From contig SVOW01000005.1 of NCBI GenBank assembly GCA_015066175.1, forward strand, positions 62,001 through 126,000: 64,000 nucleotides of DNA. The letters run 5' to 3'. Below, one piece after another: positions 51,269 through 58,798 of the stretch. The notes under the pieces were generated by a model that did no database searches, was not told the origin of the DNA, and saw only the letters and a program-made list of their open reading frames with translations. A program made the translations under genes and the position numbers. Positions within the stretch are counted from its first letter, which is position 1, and each line of letters begins with the position of its first letter. Source of the DNA: Oscillospiraceae bacterium. Lineage in GTDB: Bacteria > Bacillota > Clostridia > Oscillospirales > Acutalibacteraceae.

Positions 51269-53548
51269 TTATTCAAAGTTTTCAGATTCTTTTTGTTCTC
51301 TCACTTTCTGAGACATTGACTGAATCTGAATAAGCTTATAATACTTGCCTTTAAGTGCCATAAGTTCTTCGTGAGAACCGTTTTCAATGATTCTGCCCTT
51401 ATCAACAACGAGAATTCTGTTTGCTTTTCTCAGAGTTGAAAGTCTGTGGGCAATCATAAGTGTTGTTCTGCCACGGATAAGTCTTTCGATAGCCTGCTGG
51501 ATAAGTTCTTCTGTTTCAGAGTCAACGGCAGCAGTTGCTTCGTCGAAAATAAGAATACTGGGGTTTTTCATAACAGCTCTTGCAATAGAAAGACGCTGTT
51601 TTTCACCGCCTGAAAGACCGATACCTCTTTCCCCAAGATATGTATCGTATGAATCGGGAAGACGTGAAATAAATCCATGTGCGTTTGCAACGTCTGCAGC
51701 ATAAATAACCTGTTCAACGTGTGCGTTAGGTGTGCCGTAAGCAATGTTGTTGAAAACAGTATCTTTGAACATAAGAGGTTCCTGCTGAACATAACCAATC
51801 TGGTCGCGGTAATATTTCATATCAATATCTTTGATGTTAACGTCGTCAACAAGAATTTCACCTTCGTAATCATCATAGAAACGCATAAGCAGGTTAATAA
51901 GTGTTGATTTACCTGAACCTGTTGTGCCCACGATACCTACGATGTCGCCCGGGTTAAGAGTGAAGCTTACGTTGTCAACAACTTTCTTTGAACGGTCAAA
52001 AGCGAAGTTAACATTTCTGAACTCAATTTTACCGTCCATTCGCGGGAGTTCATCGCCCTTTGCAAAGTCATGTTCAGGCTCTGCGTCGATAATGTCAAAA
52101 ATCTTTTCTGCAGAAGCGAGTGCACTCTGATAAGAGTCGCTGATATTTGCAAAGAAACCAACAGGACCATAGAACATGCTTGTATATGAAATGAAAGAAA
52201 CAAGCATACCGATTGTGATTGAATTGTTGCCCGGGTCAATTATCCATCTTCCGCCAACATACCATATGATAACAGAACCGCAGGTGATAAGGAATGTCAT
52301 CACATTGGGGAATATCGAAGAAACCATGCTTGCGCGTTTGTCTTCTTTGAGCCAGTCATCGCAATAAGCTTTGAATTTTCCGATTATTGTGTCTTCGTTA
52401 GTGAAAGATTTGATAACTCTTACGCCGGGGATAGTGTCTGCAAGCAGAGTTGAAATATGGGAACTTCTTATCCATAAACGGCGGTACATAGGACCGATTT
52501 TCTTGCCGAAAATTCTGCCGCCTATAACAACAAGGGGAACGGGCAGGAGAGAAAGCAGTGTAAGTTTCCAGTTCATAATGAGCATAATCACTGCAATACC
52601 TACAAGAAGAAATCCCTGCGTAATACCTTCCTGAGAAATACGCATAATGAAGTTCTGAAGAACAACTGAGTCGGAGTTAACTCTGTTGATAACCGAACCG
52701 GTCGAAGTTTTGTCATAGTAGCTCAAGGGGAGATACTGTGCCTTAGCGTAAATATCCTTTTTCAGGTCGATGATGATTTTGTCGCCTGCAATTCTCAGGA
52801 AGTAAGAACGGATAAATCCGAGAAAATACTGAACAACGTAAACACCAAGCAAAGCCAGTATGATTACAATAAGACCTTTTGCATCGTTATTGGGGAGTAT
52901 TTCATCAACCATTGTCTGCGTAACTTTCGGCGGAACAAGAGAAAGTGCAGTAACAATTACCGATAAAACAATGCAAAAAATAAGTTTACCTTTTTCAGGC
53001 ATAAGATATTTCATAAGCTTTGAAATAATCTTACCTTTGCCCTTGCAGTTATAGCAGTCTGCATCAGGTGAAGCAAGCTTTCTTCCGCATTTAGGGCAGA
53101 ATGAACGTTGTTTATCGTAAGTGGATTTTACAATGAGAAGCTGCTCTTCCACTTCAAGCCCCTTGATGACGTTGTTGATGAAAACTGCAGCGGCATCTGC
53201 AATGTCAGCAATCACATAAGTGAAACGTAAAGCGATTTCAATTTTGTTTTTACCGCTTTCATCAGTTTCCTTAAGTCTGATTCTTATAATTGCGTTGCCG
53301 TACATTCTTTTGACGATAACTTTTTCAATTTCATCAAAGCTGTAAAGTCTGCAACCATTTTCATGCTTTGAGTCAACTGCGAGCACGCTTGTTTCAGTCA
53401 CAAAAAATGCTGATTCATCGTACTTGCCGTCAAGGTTAAGGTCTCCGACAACCGCAAACAGAATTTTCATATTTTCTAAATTTTTGTCTGCTATTTCCTG
53501 AATTTTTTCAGGAACTGGTTTGTTGGAAAAGGTTTTGATTTCTGACAT
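51269..53548 (-). CDS. ABC exporter (fused permease-ATPase) with N-terminal zinc-ribbon extension
   Basis: 759 residues from the ATG at 53548, preceded by AAGGGGG; the in-frame opening seven codons earlier is rejected. Order: a ~145-residue N-terminal domain with PH-like beta strands, a zinc ribbon (Cys 151, 154, 165, 168), six membrane segments (about 190-460) and an ATPase with GTTGSGKST, LSGGEKQRLSIARA and FDEATAAVDSE. This is a type IV homodimeric exporter with an unusual sensory front part. Substrate unknown. It heads the operon with DUF1854, DarA and FkbM. Confidence 0.88.
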   Translation of the reverse strand: MSEIKTFSNKPVPEKIQEIADKNLENMKILFAVVGDLNLDGKYDESAFFVTETSVLAVDSKHENGCRLYSFDEIEKVIVKRMYGNAIIRIRLKETDESGKNKIEIALRFTYVIADIADAAAVFINNVIKGLEVEEQLLIVKSTYDKQRSFCPKCGRKLASPDADCYNCKGKGKIISKLMKYLMPEKGKLIFCIVLSVIVTALSLVPPKVTQTMVDEILPNNDAKGLIVIILALLGVYVVQYFLGFIRSYFLRIAGDKIIIDLKKDIYAKAQYLPLSYYDKTSTGSVINRVNSDSVVLQNFIMRISQEGITQGFLLVGIAVIMLIMNWKLTLLSLLPVPLVVIGGRIFGKKIGPMYRRLWIRSSHISTLLADTIPGVRVIKSFTNEDTIIGKFKAYCDDWLKEDKRASMVSSIFPNVMTFLITCGSVIIWYVGGRWIIDPGNNSITIGMLVSFISYTSMFYGPVGFFANISDSYQSALASAEKIFDIIDAEPEHDFAKGDELPRMDGKIEFRNVNFAFDRSKKVVDNVSFTLNPGDIVGIVGTTGSGKSTLINLLMRFYDDYEGEILVDDVNIKDIDMKYYRDQIGYVQQEPLMFKDTVFNNIAYGTPNAHVEQVIYAADVANAHGFISRLPDSYDTYLGERGIGLSGGEKQRLSIARAVMKNPSILIFDEATAAVDSETEELIQQAIERLIRGRTTLMIAHRLSTLRKANRILVVDKGRIIENGSHEELMALKGKYYKLIQIQSMSQKVREQKESENFE

Positions 53549-53570
53549 AAAAAAACCCCCTTCTGACAAG

Positions 53571-53591
53571 GACTATATCGGAAATATAGTC
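53571..53591. promoter_or_regulatory. Inverted repeat at the 5' end of the exporter mRNA
   Basis: Perfect 8-bp inverted repeat GACTATAT/ATATAGTC (53571-53578, 53584-53591) just past the predicted start site. It could be an mRNA-stabilising 5' hairpin or an operator. Confidence 0.55.
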
Positions 53592-53602
53592 TTTTCGCAA
53601 AA

Positions 53603-53630
53603 AGTATAGCACTGTGAAATGAAATGTCAA
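53603..53630 (-). promoter_or_regulatory. Sigma-A type promoter of the exporter operon
   Basis: Minus strand TTGACA (53630-53625), 16-base spacer, TATACT (53608-53603). Confidence 0.7.
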
Positions 53631-53720
53631 CACTTTTTTAAAATTTTTTGTAATAAATTCGTAAGAAATACGTAAATATTATGAAAAATAATTAAAAAGC
53701 AAAATATCAACCTATTTTGC

Positions 53721-53749
53721 TTGACACAGACCTGAAAATTTCATATAAT
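53721..53749 (+). promoter_or_regulatory. Consensus sigma-A promoter of the micropeptide-cohesin operon
   Basis: Perfect TTGACA (53721-53726), 17-base spacer, perfect TATAAT (53744-53749). Predicted start about 53756, 52 bases before the micropeptide start codon. Confidence 0.9.
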
Positions 53750-53754
53750 TATAG

Positions 53755-53773
53755 AGAACTAATGGGTAGTTCT
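53755..53773 (+). other. 5'-terminal stem-loop of the micropeptide mRNA
   Basis: Perfect 7-bp stem AGAACTA/TAGTTCT (53755-53761 with 53767-53773), loop of five, at the predicted mRNA 5' end. Confidence 0.6.
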
Positions 53774-53807
53774 GTTAGTTAAAAAATTTTCGGAAGGAGT
53801 AATGAAG

Positions 53808-53933
53808 ATGAACTTTACAGACATCATTGAAGGCATCAAAACAGGTTGGGAAATTCTTAACAAAATCGTAAACTTTGACGTGCTCTGGGATTACTTAAAG
53901 AAGGGCTTCGAAGCTCTCATTGCTTTGTTTTAA
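53808..53933 (+). CDS. Unannotated 41-residue amphipathic peptide
   Basis: This ORF is too short for usual gene finders but has a full expression set: consensus promoter, 5' hairpin, ribosome site AAGGAG eight bases before ATG 53808, and hairpins after the stop. The product is helical and amphipathic, with hydrophobic residues (I, L, W, F, V) at a helix-like spacing (MNFTDIIEGIKTGWEILNKI to WDYLKKGFEALIALF), two Trp, and near-zero net charge; no signal peptide, Cys or Gly-Gly leader. It resembles the hydrophobic tails of the proteins ending at 692 and 21165. It could be a membrane-active or surface-associated peptide, or a leader peptide for the downstream genes; neither is shown. Confidence 0.7.
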   Translation: MNFTDIIEGIKTGWEILNKIVNFDVLWDYLKKGFEALIALF

Positions 53934-53954
53934 TTTCTGAAACTTTTCATAGCA

Positions 53955-54000
53955 ACCCTGTCCTGTTCAGGGCGGGGTATTGTTGTGAAAACAACTTTTT
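53955..54000 (+). terminator. Two consecutive hairpins with T run after the micropeptide
   Basis: A 9-bp stem ACCCTGTCC/GGGCGGGGT (53955-53963 with 53970-53978) is followed by a short stem GTTGT/ACAAC (53982-53986 with 53991-53995) with five Ts. The second stem is weak, so partial read-through into the cohesin genes is likely. GCAAC at 53952-53956 could pair with GTTGT instead, which would break the second stem. Confidence 0.6.
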
Positions 54001-54075
54001 CCTATTTTGGCAGATATTGCCATCCACATACAAATCAATACTTAATGGAGAAAATTTTAAGAGGTGATTGAAAAC

Positions 54076-55728
54076 ATGAAAATGAAAAAGTCATTGTGCA
54101 TTGCTATCTGTTTTGCAGTAGTTATCTCAGCTTGTGCTATAGGTTTCTCTGTATTTGCAGGAGCAGACAATCTCGAAGTTGTTTCCGGTCCTACCAAGAT
54201 GTATTATCTCGATAAAAAAGATGCAATCGATGTAACCGGCACAAAACTCAGTGTTAAAATTGATGGTGTGAAACAGGAGCTTTTACTTGATAAGAATATT
54301 GAAAAAAGCGGTTCTCTTGCTGAAGCCAACACAACAACCACAACTGAGGCCACAACCATTCCCGAAACAACAACTGCAAATGCAGAATCAACAACCGCAC
54401 CTACAACAGCTGCACCTGAAATAGCAGATGTAAATAAGGTTAAGGTCTATTATGATGAACTCAAAAACGGTCAGAACGAAATTATCTTCAAATATGAAGA
54501 TAAAACAGCATCAACTTATGTTTACCTTGATGCAGACCCCGTTAAAAGTATTGTGGTTACAAAAGTTCCCGATAAAGTAGATTATAACTATGGTTATGAC
54601 ACTCTCAGCGATTTCAATTTCGCAGGTCTTGAAATTGATGTAACTTACAAAAATTTCGGTGATGGCGAAAAAACTATGCATTACGCATACAATGATAACA
54701 ATTCATTGAAATTTATGGGTTATCTTTTCTCAATCAAGGCTGCTAATGAAAGACCGATTGAAGGCAGAAACTTTATTACAGTAACATATCTCGGCAAAGA
54801 ATCATCATTTGGTATCAACCTTAATATGGTTCTTATAGGCGATGCTAACGGAGACGGCGCTGTTAACGCAGCAGACCTTGTAAGACTTGCAAGAATTGCA
54901 AACAAACAGGTTACAGACTACGATATTCTTGAATGTAATATCGATGATAAAGATGGAAAAGGCATCGTAAACAATCAGGACGTGCTTGCACTTCGTGATA
55001 TGCTCACAAAGGCTGACACAACAGGCGAATATGAATGGATATTTGATGCAAAACTCCTTTCATACAGAGTATCTCCTGATGGTTATTTCTACACAGACGA
55101 TGACCCCTGGCAGAGAAACTTCGGCTTCAATGCTCTTTATGACTATGCAACTCCCTATACATTCATGTATTACGATACATTCCGTGTATTCTTTGAATAC
55201 GGTACTTATAAAGAAGGCGAGCTTGACGGCGTGCCTGCAGGTACTCCTAAGCAGTGGATGATTCAGCCCTGGAAAGGTCAGTACGGTATGGTGCTTTACG
55301 GTTCAGAGCTTGGTGTTTACACTAAACCTGACACACGTGAAACTCCTCACTATGACTGTGCTAACAATGCTGACCGTCTGCCAATGTCAATGACAGTTTA
55401 TAAAGACGAAAAAGAAGCATTCTCAATGCCTTATAAAGAACATTGGTGGATTACAGGCTTTAAACCCGGTGCGCTTACAAACTATACTGATATGACTAAG
55501 CCCCACAGCCAGCTTACAATTAAGTTTGCAATCGACTTCCCCACAAGTGACATGGCAAATCTCTTTGCTGCAGGTCTTGCAGAAAGAGGCTTCACAAAAG
55601 CAGGCTTTATTGATACAGTAAGCTTCAGAAAAGTTGACGTTTATACAATTAATGGTAACAGAGTCGAATTCCTTTGGAGAAACGTTGTAGGTACTCCCGG
55701 ACAGACAAATGTGCCTAACGTAGACTAA
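54076..55728 (+). CDS. Secreted dockerin protein with DUF4474 domain
   Basis: 550 residues from ATG 54076, nine bases after GAGGTG; the GTG at 54064 lies inside that site. A signal peptide (residues 1-30) is followed by an Ig-like part split by a Thr-rich linker (TTTTTEATTIPETTTANAES), a second Ig-like segment, a type I dockerin at about residues 253-315 (GDANGDGAVNAADLVRLARI and NIDDKDGKGIVNNQDVLALR), and a C-terminal DUF4474 domain (FGFNALYDYATPYTFMYYDT; WMIQPWKGQYGMVLYGSELG). No catalytic domain is recognised. The dockerin should bind a cohesin, and the next two genes encode cohesins. Confidence 0.85.
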   Translation: MKMKKSLCIAICFAVVISACAIGFSVFAGADNLEVVSGPTKMYYLDKKDAIDVTGTKLSVKIDGVKQELLLDKNIEKSGSLAEANTTTTTEATTIPETTTANAESTTAPTTAAPEIADVNKVKVYYDELKNGQNEIIFKYEDKTASTYVYLDADPVKSIVVTKVPDKVDYNYGYDTLSDFNFAGLEIDVTYKNFGDGEKTMHYAYNDNNSLKFMGYLFSIKAANERPIEGRNFITVTYLGKESSFGINLNMVLIGDANGDGAVNAADLVRLARIANKQVTDYDILECNIDDKDGKGIVNNQDVLALRDMLTKADTTGEYEWIFDAKLLSYRVSPDGYFYTDDDPWQRNFGFNALYDYATPYTFMYYDTFRVFFEYGTYKEGELDGVPAGTPKQWMIQPWKGQYGMVLYGSELGVYTKPDTRETPHYDCANNADRLPMSMTVYKDEKEAFSMPYKEHWWITGFKPGALTNYTDMTKPHSQLTIKFAIDFPTSDMANLFAAGLAERGFTKAGFIDTVSFRKVDVYTINGNRVEFLWRNVVGTPGQTNVPNVD

Positions 55729-55743
55729 GGAGGTGCTTGAATT

Positions 55744-56571
55744 ATGAAAATTACTAAAAAAATTCTTTCCGTACTTCTTGCACTTGCTCTTATGATTGCT
55801 CCTGCTACTGCAGGCATTTCAGCATACGCAGCTGCAAACGAAATGACATTTACTGTAAGCAGTGTCAAAAAAGCAAAAGCAGGCGATGTAGTTACAGTTA
55901 AAGTTACACTTGAAAATGCAAAACCTGTTTGCGTTATCAACCCCACAGTTGTATATGATTCAGAACAACTTGAGTTTTTGGAAGCAGGTAATGGTGATGT
56001 TTTCCAGTCAAATGCTTTCCATATCGGCGATTCATATGAAGGCAAAGTAAAAATCCTTTATTACAATTCAAACCTTAAAGATACTTCAAAAAACGGCACA
56101 GTATGTACACTTAAGTTCAAAGTTCTCAACGGTGCTGAAGGTTATGCAGATATTTCTCTTGAATTCCCTGAAAACAGTGTTGTTAACTCAAAAGAAGAAG
56201 GCATTAAGGTTGTAAGCAACAAGGGCTCTGTTCAGACAGTATCTCCTGTTATTTACGCAGGCGAAGTTAAAGAGGAAAACGCAATTGACGGCAAATATTA
56301 CCAGAGAGTTCCGCTCTTTGCAAGCTATAGAAATCAGAGCGTTCAGCTTATTCCTCATATCGCAGGTGACACAGTAAAGAGTGTTGAATGGTCAGTTGAT
56401 ACAAACAGACTTCTTATCAGCGAAGATGGTGTTGTAACACCTAACAGACCCTGGTATTGCAGAGCAAATATTACAGCAAAAATCACATCAAAATCAGGTG
56501 AAGTTTACGAGAAGACAGTGCTTGTTGAATTCTACAAGTTTACATTCACACAGCGTCTGCCTGTATTCTGA
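55744..56571 (+). CDS. Secreted cohesin protein with C-terminal Ig-like domain
   Basis: 275 residues with AAGGAGGTG, 15 bases after the dockerin gene. A signal peptide (residues 1-29) is followed by a cohesin domain at about 31-165 (GDVVTVKVTLENAKPVCVIN; TVVYDSEQLEFLEAG; GTVCTLKFKVL) and a Big_2-like Ig domain (VKSVEWSVDTNRLLISEDGV), ending FTFTQRLPVF. No anchor is visible, so it is secreted or held by a partner. It should bind dockerin proteins such as the upstream one. Confidence 0.82.
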   Translation: MKITKKILSVLLALALMIAPATAGISAYAAANEMTFTVSSVKKAKAGDVVTVKVTLENAKPVCVINPTVVYDSEQLEFLEAGNGDVFQSNAFHIGDSYEGKVKILYYNSNLKDTSKNGTVCTLKFKVLNGAEGYADISLEFPENSVVNSKEEGIKVVSNKGSVQTVSPVIYAGEVKEENAIDGKYYQRVPLFASYRNQSVQLIPHIAGDTVKSVEWSVDTNRLLISEDGVVTPNRPWYCRANITAKITSKSGEVYEKTVLVEFYKFTFTQRLPVF

Positions 56572-56593
56572 TTTGATTGAAAGGTGAATTGAA

Positions 56594-57511
56594 ATGAAAA
56601 ATAAATTTATCAGTGTTGCAGTGGCATTTGCTATTGTGGTTACAATGTTTGCAGCAATGTCTGTTTCAGTATCAGCAGCCGATATGTCTTACACAATTAC
56701 AGGGAAAAACGAAACACCTGAAACGATTGAAATCGAAATTGGTGTAAAAGATAATAAAGGTTATACAGGTCTTGGCTTTGACCTTTCTTATGATGACACA
56801 GTTCTTACTCCCGTAAGTGTTAAGGTTGTAGGTGCTGCAGATGAAGCAAAAATGACATATATCGATACTCCTAAAGGCGACAGCTACGGTGTTTCTGTTT
56901 ATGGCAGCAACGAAGTAAAGAGTGACGGTTCAGTATGCGTTATTACATTCCAGAAAAAATCAACAGTTAAAGATGGTACAACTGCACAGTTCACAGTTAC
57001 ATCAAATGACGATGATTGTTTCTCAAAAGATGGCAGCGAAGTTAAGGTTTCATCAAGCAATGCTACAGTGAGCCTTTTTTCTTCAGAACCAACAACGGCA
57101 AGACCCGATACTACAAATGCTCCTACAACAGCAAGACCTTCCTCAACTCAGAATCAGAGTTCTTCAGGTTCATCAAATAATGGTTCATCAAATAACGGCT
57201 CATCAAACAGCGGTTCATCAAATAACGGTTCATCAAACGGTGTTATTCCTACAACTCAGGCAAATGACGAAACAACAACTGTAGAAGAATCAACAACAGA
57301 AGAATCAACAACAAGAGTTCGTGTAACAAGACCTCAGGACGAAGATGAAACTGAATATGAATCATATTCATACGAAGAGGACGCAGATGAAGAAGATGAT
57401 GATACAAATAAAGAAGATGATTCAAAGAAAACACAGAGAATAATTGCTATTGCAGTTATCGCTGTATGTATCATCGCAGTAATCATCCTTCTTCTTACAA
57501 GAAAAAAATAA
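56594..57511 (+). CDS. Membrane-anchored cohesin-like surface protein
   Basis: 305 residues. A signal peptide (1-28), a cohesin-like domain at about 30-155 (GLGFDLSYDDTVLTPVSVKV; GSVCVITFQKKS), a Thr/Pro-rich then Ser/Asn/Gly repeat linker (SSNNG units coded by a 15-bp tandem repeat at 57160-57240), a very acidic stretch, and a C-terminal membrane segment (RIIAIAVIAVCIIAVIILLL) ending RKK. This is the order expected for a cell-bound scaffold that displays a cohesin at some distance from the membrane. Third protein gene of the operon. Confidence 0.8.
   Translation: MKNKFISVAVAFAIVVTMFAAMSVSVSAADMSYTITGKNETPETIEIEIGVKDNKGYTGLGFDLSYDDTVLTPVSVKVVGAADEAKMTYIDTPKGDSYGVSVYGSNEVKSDGSVCVITFQKKSTVKDGTTAQFTVTSNDDDCFSKDGSEVKVSSSNATVSLFSSEPTTARPDTTNAPTTARPSSTQNQSSSGSSNNGSSNNGSSNSGSSNNGSSNGVIPTTQANDETTTVEESTTEESTTRVRVTRPQDEDETEYESYSYEEDADEEDDDTNKEDDSKKTQRIIAIAVIAVCIIAVIILLLTRKK
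57160..57240 (+). repeat. 15-bp tandem repeats within the cohesin linker
   Basis: About five copies of a 15-base unit (TTCATCAAATAACGG type) coding for Ser-Ser-Asn-Asn-Gly. They may vary in number between strains and change linker length. Confidence 0.8.
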
Positions 57512-57527
57512 TTAAACACTAACTGAA

Positions 57528-57566
57528 AACCTCGCAATGCAAATATGCACTGCGAGGTTCCTTTTT
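57528..57566. terminator. Terminator after the cohesin operon, usable from both strands
   Basis: 12-bp stem with one mismatch (57528-57540 with 57547-57559), then CC and five Ts; the other flank is A-rich. Confidence 0.85.
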
Positions 57567-57579
57567 ATAAATTATTTTA

Positions 57580-58671
57580 TTATTCTTCGCCGTAAGCGTT
57601 TTCGTAAATTTTAACTTCCTGATGAATGTTAGATGAACGATAAATACCATCCATAATTTTAGAAGTAAGCACAGCCTTGTCAATGTATGACTGGTTGGGT
57701 ACTCTTGTTTTGCATGATTCAACGAATGAATCAATTTCGTTTCTGTAATGGTCTCTCATTCTGAATTTAGGTTTTTCTTCAACGAGAGCACCGTCTCTTA
57801 CTGTGAAGAAAGTGTAATATCCGCAGTAGTTTAGTCTGATGCCGCCTTTATCACCCATGAAGTCAATGTAGGTTTCGTTAATGCCGATATTCTGTGCCCA
57901 TGCACCGTTGAAAGTGATTGTAGGACCATTTTCTGTTCTGATAATGCCTGTAACAGAGTCGTCAACATCGTATGTGCCGTTTTCAACGTCAGATGTTTCT
58001 TCAGCCCACATGCCTTCGTAAACGTAATTTTTCATATCTTTACCAAGTTTGCAGAAAGCTTCACCGCTTGCAGTAACAGGTCTGGGGTCGCCGCAACAGT
58101 AAAGAATAAGGTCCAGATAATGTACACCCCAGTCGATAAGTGCACCGCCGCCTGAAGAAGCGTTTGTTGTGAAATCACCGCCCAGTCCTGGGATTGAACG
58201 ATGTGCTCTGAAAGATGCATAAACGTGGAAAACTTCACCAAGTTCACCGTTGTCAATCATCTTCTTAACGCGGTTAACTGAATCGTTGTAACGGTTAACT
58301 GTACCGATTGAAAGCATTTTGCCTGTTTCTTTTGCAACTTCCTGCATCGCCAATGCTTCTTTAAGTGTTCTTGCTGCAGGTTTTTCGCAAAGCACATCTT
58401 TGCCTGCTTTCATAAAATCAATTGAAATCATTGCGTGATGGTCGTTATGTGTGCATACGGAAACTGCATCGATATCATCGTTGTTTACAATTTCTTTGTA
58501 ATCGTAAACTGCTTTACCGCAACCGTATTTTTCAACTGCTGCATCAGCTCTTTCAGGAATGATATCGCAGAAATACTTGATTTCCACATTTTCGTTTGCC
58601 ATATAGCTGGGGATGTGTGCGCAGTTTGCAATGTTACCGCAACCGATAACTGCTACTCTTAATTTTGACAT
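57580..58671 (-). CDS. Gfo/Idh/MocA family oxidoreductase
   Basis: 363 residues from the ATG at 58671 after GGAGG; six earlier codons in frame are rejected. Rossmann motif VAVIGCGNIANCAHIPSY, signature CEKPAARTL, and GALIDWGVHYLDLILYCCGD in the second half. It is divergent from two sugar isomerase/epimerase genes, a set typical of inositol- or keto-sugar conversion. Only distantly like the oxidoreductase at 837. Confidence 0.92.
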   Translation of the reverse strand: MSKLRVAVIGCGNIANCAHIPSYMANENVEIKYFCDIIPERADAAVEKYGCGKAVYDYKEIVNNDDIDAVSVCTHNDHHAMISIDFMKAGKDVLCEKPAARTLKEALAMQEVAKETGKMLSIGTVNRYNDSVNRVKKMIDNGELGEVFHVYASFRAHRSIPGLGGDFTTNASSGGGALIDWGVHYLDLILYCCGDPRPVTASGEAFCKLGKDMKNYVYEGMWAEETSDVENGTYDVDDSVTGIIRTENGPTITFNGAWAQNIGINETYIDFMGDKGGIRLNYCGYYTFFTVRDGALVEEKPKFRMRDHYRNEIDSFVESCKTRVPNQSYIDKAVLTSKIMDGIYRSSNIHQEVKIYENAYGEE

Positions 58672-58698
58672 ACTTATTACCTCCGTCATTAAGAATTA

Positions 58699-58727
58699 TT
58701 GACAAAAATAATGATATCAGTTATAAT
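58699..58727 (+). promoter_or_regulatory. Consensus sigma-A promoter of the isomerase pair
   Basis: Perfect TTGACA (58699-58704), 17-base spacer, perfect TATAAT (58722-58727), inside the 127-base divergent region. Its neighbourhood has repeated ATCAGTT/AATCAG and AACAGTTTAAT words that might be operators. Confidence 0.85.
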
Positions 58728-58798
58728 CAGTTTTGTAAACAGTTTAATTTGATTTAATCTGTTTTTTATTGAAATCATTCAAAAAGAGGTAGATTATT

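Noticed and set aside
54017..54050. A second promoter before the dockerin gene (TTGCCA, 16 bases, TACTTA)
   Set aside because: The -10 matches the consensus at few positions and there is no extended -10, so read-through from the upstream promoter is more likely.
57160..57240. Regular short repeats that could be mistaken for a CRISPR array
   Set aside because: The 15-bp units have no spacers and code for Ser-Ser-Asn-Asn-Gly in frame with the cohesin linker.
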